Assembly (NCBI GenBank): GCA_043815125.1
Contig: JBDRJH010000225.1
Coordinates: 1-27,967, forward strand
Reading direction: 5' to 3'
Source of the DNA: JAUWBF01 sp043815125
GTDB lineage: Bacteria > Verrucomicrobiota > Verrucomicrobiia > Opitutales > Opitutaceae
Length of the DNA: 27,967 nt
Part shown: positions 21,675 through 27,967 of the stretch, piece after piece
Numbering within the stretch: the stretch's first letter is position 1
How the letters are laid out: each line of letters opens with the position of its first letter
Notes under the pieces: generated by a model
Told to the model about the DNA's origin: nothing
The model's input: the letters and a program-made list of their open reading frames with translations, nothing else
Databases searched by the model: none
Program-made: the position numbers and the translations under genes

Positions 21675-22763
21675 TCAGAGGCCGAGGCCGGGGCCGGGGT
21701 TGTTGGTGAGGCTGTTGGTGACGTTGAGCCGGATGGTTTCGAGGTTTTCGCGCACGAGGGCGCCCATGGATTCGCAGTGGAGGTAGGCGTCGCGCTGAAA
21801 GTATTGGGCGAGTTCGCCGCGCAGCCGGCGCACGTTTTCGGGCGGGGCGATGCGGTCGGCGGTCATGATGTCCAGGAGCAGCTTGAGGCGGTCCTCGATG
21901 ATGGCGGCGCGCTGGAGGATGAGCACCTGTTCCTCGCGTTGATACTGCTGCGCGGTCTCGATGCGCAGGTGTTTCATGCAGAACTGGGCCAGGGGGAGGT
22001 TGTCCTTGAAGAACTGGGGGCGGTAGAGGTTCATGCGGCCCTCGTAGCCCTGCTGGTCGAAGTCCATGGCGCGGATGCGGATCTGGGCGCCCTCGAAGTC
22101 GGGGGTGAAGACGACGACGTAGTTGTAGCTGCGCATGTCGCCGAGCAGACGGACGAAGCAGCGTTCGTTGAATTTGACCAGTTCCTTGGCGAGGCGGATG
22201 GGCTTGAGTTCGGGGCTGGCCATCCAGCGGGTGATGAACTCGTTGCCGGGGATGCCGGCGATGTGTTCCTCGACGAGGGTGTCGCCGTGGGTGAGGTAGT
22301 TGAGGCGGTTGGGCGAGAGCAGGTGCTCGAGCTCGAGGCCGTAGACGCGCGAGGCGTCGCCGCGCTTGATATAGAAGTGGTCGGGGTTGTCGTTGTAGGC
22401 GTTGACGATCCGGATGCGGAACGGGGCGGAGTTGCCGAAGGCGCAGAAGTCGATGCGGTCGATGTAGAGGTGTTGCATGACCGAGAGATCGCCGTCGACG
22501 CGCAGGATGGCGTAGACGCGCTTCAGGTCCTCCTGCAGGGTGCGCATCTCCTCGGGGCCGTAGTAGACACTGTCCCAGAGGGTCGAGCGGCCCTTGGAAT
22601 CGCTGAGCGGCACGCTGTCGGCGAAGCGGCGCAGGCGCTCGTAGGTGACGGGCAGGTCGCGCTCGCGGCGATAGCGGGTCAGGTAGCCGCGCAGTCCGTC
22701 GCGGATGGGCACGTTGGGCTTCTTTTGCTGGGTGCGGATGCGGCTGGTGTCTTCGACCTCCAT
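21675..22763 (-). CDS. Unassigned protein with atypical (PI3K-like) kinase motifs
   Basis: The protein has 362 residues and I cannot name its family. Residues 128-236 line up with the catalytic elements of atypical, PI3K-like kinases: FYIKRGDASR (K133, G135, D136, R139) resembles their ATP-binding K-x-GD-D-x-R segment; VEEHIAGIPG (164-173) resembles a hinge; LLGDMRSYN (D209, N214) has the spacing of the catalytic-loop GDRHxxN; and IRAMDFD (D234-F235-D236) resembles the DFG metal site. There is no signal peptide or TM helix. N- and C-terminal parts are helical with many charged residues. The start at ATG 22763 is chosen because upstream residues are low-complexity and overlap gnd. It is transcribed divergently from gnd, 151 bases apart. 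Phosphotransfer activity is inference. Confidence 0.55.
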   Translation of the reverse strand: MEVEDTSRIRTQQKKPNVPIRDGLRGYLTRYRRERDLPVTYERLRRFADSVPLSDSKGRSTLWDSVYYGPEEMRTLQEDLKRVYAILRVDGDLSVMQHLYIDRIDFCAFGNSAPFRIRIVNAYNDNPDHFYIKRGDASRVYGLELEHLLSPNRLNYLTHGDTLVEEHIAGIPGNEFITRWMASPELKPIRLAKELVKFNERCFVRLLGDMRSYNYVVVFTPDFEGAQIRIRAMDFDQQGYEGRMNLYRPQFFKDNLPLAQFCMKHLRIETAQQYQREEQVLILQRAAIIEDRLKLLLDIMTADRIAPPENVRRLRGELAQYFQRDAYLHCESMGALVRENLETIRLNVTNSLTNNPGPGLGL

Positions 22764-22914
22764 GTGCGCCAGCCTGTTGCGGGCGGCGGTCGCTGGCAAC
22801 GGTGGAAGCGGTCGCCGGCGGGCGATGAGCCAAACTGCTGGACCGTATGAGAACGTATCCATGAAATTGGGATTGGTTTTGCCGGGGCATCCGCCTAGAC
22901 CTCGCTTTTTATTT
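22764..22914. promoter_or_regulatory. Divergent spacer between kinase-like gene and gnd
   Basis: The 151-bp spacer must hold both promoters. I see no strong -35/-10 pair, operator palindrome or Shine-Dalgarno sequence; a T-rich stretch (TTTTTATTT) immediately precedes the gnd ATG. Confidence 0.3.
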
Positions 22915-24426
<1,512 letters not shown>

Positions 24427-24468
24427 GCTCCGGGTTTGTCGGAACCCGTTACCGGTCGGCCAACAATC

Positions 24469-24500
24469 AAGCCGCGTTTCTTCGGAAGCGCGGCTTTTTT
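24469..24500 (+). terminator. Rho-independent terminator of gnd
   Basis: AAGCCGCGTTTC (24469-24480), a UUCG tetraloop (24481-24484) and GAAGCGCGGCTT (24485-24496) form a 12-bp stem with one G-U pair, followed by TTTT. Confidence 0.92.
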
Positions 24501-24552
24501 CTTCCTGTCTCAAGCCGATGATTGGGGCGGTTGGCGATTTTCGCACCATGCA

Positions 24553-24612
24553 GACATTGAGATTGACGAATCGAAAAAATTAAACAAAAAAGCATTTAAT
24601 AACTTATTCGAT
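24553..24612 (+). promoter_or_regulatory. AT-rich leader and likely promoter of the pseudopilin gene
   Basis: This 60-base stretch is far more AT-rich than its surroundings. It contains TTGAGA (24557-24562), TTGACG (24563-24568) and TTTAAT (24595-24600), but no pair has ideal spacing and strength. It ends at the pseudopilin ATG. Confidence 0.35.
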
Positions 24613-25251
24613 ATGGCGCTCATTTCCAATAAACGTGGTTTCACCCTGGTCGAACTGCTCACCGTGATTGCCGTGATCGGTGTTTTGGCCGGCATACTGA
24701 TCCCCGTTATCGGTCGGGTGCGAGAAGCGGCCCGACGGTCGAGTTGCGCCAGCAACCTGCGCCAGCTGGCCACGGCCTCCCAATTGTATTCCGCAGAGAA
24801 TCGTGGGGCGCTGATCGCCGAGCCTTTCACCGAGAACGACGAGAACAACAGTCCGCGTTACTGGTTCCGGCAGCTTTACCCCTACCTGAAGGCGGATTCC
24901 GTGACCCGGGTGACCGCCCTCTTTCAGTGCCCGAACGACGAGGCTGCCGTGGAGGCCTTCTCGGACGGTGGCACCGAGTGGAATTCCATTTCCTACCTCC
25001 TGCTCAAGCAGGAAACCTCCCACAAGAAGCGGCTGCACATCGCCGCGCCCTCCCGCTCTCCGCAGTTTGTTGATGCCGAGAGGGCAGACACGGCGAATTA
25101 CCGGTCGGACGCCAAGTTCGAGACCATCGTCAAGGGAGCGCTTTCAGACTGGCGCCACAACCAGGGGGTGAACGTCGCTTTCTGGGATGGTCATGTCTCG
25201 TTCGTGGAAGACCCGACCTACCAAACCTTGTTCAACCTCAATACCAACTGA
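24613..25251 (+). CDS. Type II secretion-like pseudopilin with H-X9-DG domain
   Basis: The protein has 212 residues. The N-terminus is a class III prepilin signal: short basic leader MALISNKRG, cleavage before FTLVELLTVIAVIGVLAGIL (methylated Phe, Glu at +5) and a hydrophobic helix to about residue 36. The globular part ends with H181-X9-DG (HNQGVNVAFWDG), the prepilin-type processing-associated signature (TIGR04294) expanded in Planctomycetes and Verrucomicrobia, where dozens of copies per genome are common. The exact role of this class is unknown; it is presumed to sit in the inner membrane or a pseudopilus. ATG 24613 is required by the leader. The secreted lyase gene lies 69 bases downstream. 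Confidence 0.93.
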   Translation: MALISNKRGFTLVELLTVIAVIGVLAGILIPVIGRVREAARRSSCASNLRQLATASQLYSAENRGALIAEPFTENDENNSPRYWFRQLYPYLKADSVTRVTALFQCPNDEAAVEAFSDGGTEWNSISYLLLKQETSHKKRLHIAAPSRSPQFVDAERADTANYRSDAKFETIVKGALSDWRHNQGVNVAFWDGHVSFVEDPTYQTLFNLNTN

Positions 25252-25284
25252 TCCTCGGTGATCACGTTGTTTGCCCCCTCTCCT

Positions 25285-25303
25285 CCCGGTCGGTCAGGCC
25301 GGG
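25285..25303 (+). terminator. Hairpin between pseudopilin and lyase genes
   Basis: CCCGGTC (25285-25291) pairs with GGCCGGG (25297-25303, one G-U) around GGTCA, then TCTTGGTATTTT. It is weak as a terminator because the T run is interrupted; it may reduce read-through into the lyase gene. Confidence 0.4.
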
Positions 25304-25320
25304 TCTTGGTATTTTCCCCT

Positions 25321-27705
25321 ATGCATTGCTCCTACCTTCAGGCTCTTGTCGCCGCCGTATTTGTTGCGGTGGTCGGTCCGGTGTGTGCCGATCCGACCTG
25401 GGCCGCGGCCTGGGCGTCGCAGTCGCCCCCGCCGCAGGAGATGCTTTTAAAACAGACGGCGGCGGAGACCAACCAAACCCCCGCCGAGTTGTGGACCGCG
25501 GGCCACGGGGAGAAGGTCTTCATCTCTGCCGGACGTCCGCCGACCGAGTGGGCGTCGTGGCGGCTCGCTCATCTGTATCGACTGACCGGTGACGGGGCGA
25601 CTGCGGAGCGCGCGGCGTCCCTGCTGGCCGGCTTGGCCTCACGCCCGGTTCCGAGGGCTCCCGCCGTCATCCACGCCGAGGGCAAACTCATCCCTTTTCC
25701 GGCGGCGATCGCATTCAGTCTCTTGCGTGAAGCGCCAGTCTGGCGCGAGACCGGCGCTTCGGCGGACGCTGCGCCCTCCCGGGATGCGGTCGAGCATTGG
25801 CTGCGGGGTTACGCGGCGGAGTTTCTGCGACTGATGGAGAATCCCGACCTGGTGACGAACTACACCCCGTTCGGGCTGCGACACGCCGCCTCTTTGGCGC
25901 TGATCTTACGAGACCCTGTGCTTATGCAGCGCTGCGACGAGCTGGCCCGGCGGTTGGTTTACGATCCGGAATTCTGGCACGCGGACCTGATCTGGCAGGA
26001 GGGCACGGTGTCCTATGCCCGGCAAGTCACGGGCAACCTGAAGGCATTGATGCCGATGCTGCGCGAGGGGGGCGACACCGGCTTGGCGAAAATCGCCCCG
26101 GATTCGCTGATGGAACTCGAGCAACGCATCGCCGACATCAACGCCGCCCAGGCCGGATTCGCCATGCCGGGCGGGCGGCCGATCCCGGTGAATGACACGC
26201 ATTGGACGATTCCCCCGGAGGCGGTGCCAGGTGTGCCGCGAAACATCGCGTATCCGGATTTTGGGCACTACGCCCTCGCGGGGCGCGACGTGGAGGCGCA
26301 TCTCTCGGCGGCGCCTCTGACCGGTGGCGGCCGTTATGGCGGAGGGCACTATCACGACAGCCGCCTGTCGCTGCAGCTGTGGGCGCACGGGCAGGAGGTG
26401 TTGCCTGATGCCGGCTACCCCTTTCAACCGGCCAACAACCGCTATTTTCACATGTCGCCTTTGGCGCATAACGTGTCGGTGGCATGGACCGGACGCGAGA
26501 TTGAGTCCGATGCTCCCCGATTCGGTGTGTGGGGTGGTTGGTGGGCCCGCACTGCGGTCCTGGGCTACGACCCCGGCGTGGCCTCGGGTGGCGAGGTCAC
26601 TTATATCGCGGCTTCCTCGCCGGGGGTCGAGGAGGAGGGGATCACCCGGAGCGAACGCACGCTGATCCAAGTGGCGACCGGCAGGTGGTCCGGCTACGTG
26701 GTGGATGTTTTTTGGCTGCAAGGCGGCGCGGCGCACGAGTCGTATCTGCGGCAGACCGAGGAGGAGGCGGTCGATCAGACGGTCGATGCACCATTGTTGC
26801 CGGTGGGGGCCAACATGGCACGAGTGCTGGGAGAGCCGGAGACCGGTGACAAGTCCTGGCGGCGGCTGCTTAAGTATCCACGCGTGGTGCGTGCCTCCGG
26901 GGAATTCAAGGTCACCTGGACCGGAGAGAGCAGTAATGTGGCGTTGAACATCTTCTTGGCGCCACAACCGGGCTCGACGAGCTGGCTCAGTCGGATGCCG
27001 CTGCTCAGGCCGACCGGCCAAAATCCGGCCAAGCGTGATGATTTTTCGGGCTGGCATCTTTACCGCCGGCGCGAGGTCAAACCCGATGACATCACCCTGT
27101 GGGCCGCCGTCCACGAGCCGGTTGGCAATGGGGAACAGCCGCGGGTGAAATCGGTGCAATGGGAGCGCTCGGCCGACGGGACCGGGGTGCTGGTCCGCGT
27201 CGCACTGGATGACCGCACCGACACCTGGGCCCTTGGCCTGCCGGAACATCCGGTGGAAATCGACGGCTGGAGCCTGCAGGGCAGGGCGGCGGGCTTCTCT
27301 ACGGGCGGGAACGGGACCTGGGCCTGGGCCGCCGCCGGTGCCAAACTCGCGGAGGCCGGGGTCGTGCGCGTCGATGCATCGATCAACGCGCCGTCCCGGG
27401 TGGTCGCCCTGGCACGCACCGAGACCGGCGGGCGACTGACGGTGGATGGCGCTGTGACCATGCCTGAATCGGGCTGGGCGGCCCTGCGGTTCGCCGATGG
27501 CAGTGGCAAGGCGGTTAAGCTGGCCGGGGTAGAATCTTCCGGGGCCGCCGCCACCGTTTTTATACTCGGACACGACGCAGGCATGGAGATCGATGACGCG
27601 GGCATGAACCGAACCTCCTTCCCGCTACACTCCATACCGGGGCCGGTTGAGCTGGTGCCGCTCGGTGCAGCCTGGGTTCGTGAAACCGTGGCTCCGGGGG
27701 AATAA
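25321..27705 (+). CDS. Secreted heparinase II/III-family polysaccharide lyase
   Basis: The protein has 794 residues. A signal peptide covers about 1-27 (LQALVAAVFVAVVGPVCADP). The N-terminal half is an alpha/alpha toroid; NYTPFGLRHAASLALI and DLIWQEGTVSYARQVTG are typical lyase helices. The centre carries the heparinase II/III core: YPDFGHYALAG, GGGHYHDSRLSLQLWAHGQE (H343, H345, D346), VLPDAGYP and MSPLAHNVSVAWTGREIES. The C-terminal half is beta-sandwich and has no further domain that I recognise. Such enzymes cleave uronic-acid glycans (heparan, alginate or similar) by beta-elimination; the exact PL family cannot be set here. ATG 25321 is chosen for the signal peptide. It follows the pseudopilin gene and has no SusD or transporter beside it. 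Confidence 0.83.
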   Translation: MHCSYLQALVAAVFVAVVGPVCADPTWAAAWASQSPPPQEMLLKQTAAETNQTPAELWTAGHGEKVFISAGRPPTEWASWRLAHLYRLTGDGATAERAASLLAGLASRPVPRAPAVIHAEGKLIPFPAAIAFSLLREAPVWRETGASADAAPSRDAVEHWLRGYAAEFLRLMENPDLVTNYTPFGLRHAASLALILRDPVLMQRCDELARRLVYDPEFWHADLIWQEGTVSYARQVTGNLKALMPMLREGGDTGLAKIAPDSLMELEQRIADINAAQAGFAMPGGRPIPVNDTHWTIPPEAVPGVPRNIAYPDFGHYALAGRDVEAHLSAAPLTGGGRYGGGHYHDSRLSLQLWAHGQEVLPDAGYPFQPANNRYFHMSPLAHNVSVAWTGREIESDAPRFGVWGGWWARTAVLGYDPGVASGGEVTYIAASSPGVEEEGITRSERTLIQVATGRWSGYVVDVFWLQGGAAHESYLRQTEEEAVDQTVDAPLLPVGANMARVLGEPETGDKSWRRLLKYPRVVRASGEFKVTWTGESSNVALNIFLAPQPGSTSWLSRMPLLRPTGQNPAKRDDFSGWHLYRRREVKPDDITLWAAVHEPVGNGEQPRVKSVQWERSADGTGVLVRVALDDRTDTWALGLPEHPVEIDGWSLQGRAAGFSTGGNGTWAWAAAGAKLAEAGVVRVDASINAPSRVVALARTETGGRLTVDGAVTMPESGWAALRFADGSGKAVKLAGVESSGAAATVFILGHDAGMEIDDAGMNRTSFPLHSIPGPVELVPLGAAWVRETVAPGE

Positions 27706-27715
27706 TCATGAGAGC

Positions 27716-27758
27716 CGAACCGCCACCACCAAGCAGAGGTTTCTTGGCGGGCGGTTCG
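27716..27758 (+). terminator. Long hairpin after the lyase gene
   Basis: CGAACCGCC (27716-27724) pairs perfectly with GGCGGTTCG (27750-27758), with an inner stem CCAAG (27729-27733) / CTTGG (27743-27747). It starts 10 bases after the stop codon. There is no T tract, so intrinsic termination is uncertain. Confidence 0.45.
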
Positions 27759-27794
27759 AGGTTGAGCGCGGGCAAGGCTTTCGGGAAGCGCTGT

Positions 27795-27819
27795 CGTCAC
27801 GCGCCTCGTGCGCGTGACG
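27795..27819. other. 10-bp perfect hairpin downstream of the lyase gene
   Basis: CGTCACGCGC (27795-27804), loop CTCGT, GCGCGTGACG (27810-27819). No T tract follows; it may be a terminator part, repeat or operator. Nothing else is seen in the spacer 27706-27952 apart from the listed hairpins and the CCCCAA repeat. Confidence 0.45.
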
Positions 27820-27912
27820 GCCCGAGGCATGCAAAACACGATCGTGAATGACCGGTCGACACGTCCTGTCTCCGCGTTGGCCAACGCCGGCGCGTTAACG
27901 GGTGTCATTGCA

Positions 27913-27952
27913 CCCCAACCCCAACCCCAACCCCAACCCCAACCCCAACCCC
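27913..27952 (+). repeat. (CCCCAA)6 hexanucleotide repeat abutting a start codon
   Basis: Six perfect CCCCAA units (27913-27948) plus a final CCCC lie directly before ATG 27953, where the ribosome-binding site would be. The opposite strand is (TTGGGG)6, which can form a G-quadruplex. Repeat-number change would alter leader length, not reading frame. Confidence 0.9.
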
Positions 27953-27967
27953 ATGAAAATAGCTAAA
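27953..27967 (+). CDS. Start of a gene running off the window
   Basis: ATG AAA ATA GCT AAA (MKIAK) begins right after the CCCCAA repeat and stays open to the window end. The Lys-rich start and sudden change from GC-rich codons look like a real N-terminus, but only five codons are visible, so its product is unknown. Confidence 0.4.

Noticed and set aside
20134..22890. 918-codon open frame on the minus strand over the rhomboid, TPR and kinase-like genes
   Set aside because: The product is an extreme Arg/Pro-rich shadow; other frames of the same strand encode proteins with signal peptides, TM helices and conserved motifs.
27913..27952. CRISPR or telomere-like array at the window end
   Set aside because: The unit is six bases with no spacers; it is a simple sequence repeat next to a start codon.

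Overview
The window is high-GC bacterial chromosome with dense coding on both strands. Several features suggest a member of the Verrucomicrobiota, probably an Opitutaceae-like bacterium. These are a pseudopilin with the H-X9-DG signature, a Bacteroidetes/PVC-style ParE, a PA14-like protein of the kind common in PVC bacteria, a TIGR03067-like protein, few Shine-Dalgarno sites and long dispersed palindromes between genes. The taxonomic assignment is inference. No tRNA, rRNA, CRISPR array, transposase or phage gene was found.

Layout. Positions 1-4.9 kb hold the 3' part of a YyaL/DUF255 gene, a small XRE regulator divergent from two response regulators (the second with a C-terminal Cys-rich domain), a SlyX gene, an AsmA-like membrane-anchored protein and a TIGR03067-like protein. 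A parE-type topoisomerase gene follows (4950-6791). Positions 6.8-12.6 kb hold the most distinctive unit: a probable sigma-54 promoter with a large twin-dyad upstream element drives two DUF1989 genes (UAAP1, UAAP2) and a 1204-residue biotin-dependent urea/guanidine carboxylase. From family knowledge these three proteins would carboxylate guanidine (or urea) and deiminate carboxyguanidine to allophanate. The allophanate hydrolase that normally completes the route is not next to them. Both spacers inside the unit are filled with long inverted repeats.

Positions 12.6-17.8 kb are on the minus strand: an HDOD protein, a cell-envelope group (lytic transglycosylase, two-TM protein, secreted PA14-like protein), a lower-GC membrane protein, and a tandem class II aldolase whose second half has lost its metal ligands. 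A 305-bp divergent spacer with two near-identical palindromes leads to a secreted cyclophilin (18060-18662). Positions 18.8-22.8 kb are again minus strand: prmB overlapping a rhomboid-like pseudoprotease with a zinc finger, a TPR protein, and an unassigned protein with the key motifs of an atypical (PI3K-like) kinase. Positions 22.9-28.0 kb are plus strand: gnd, an H-X9-DG pseudopilin, a secreted heparinase II/III-type lyase, and a (CCCCAA) repeat that abuts the start codon of a gene running off the window.

Most genes are housekeeping or of known family. The points most worth a second look are the regulation and incompleteness of the guanidine/urea unit, the kinase-like protein, the pseudo-rhomboid, the half-dead aldolase, the paired GTAACC palindromes, the two loci of a TTCC-loop palindrome, and the repeat at the last start codon.
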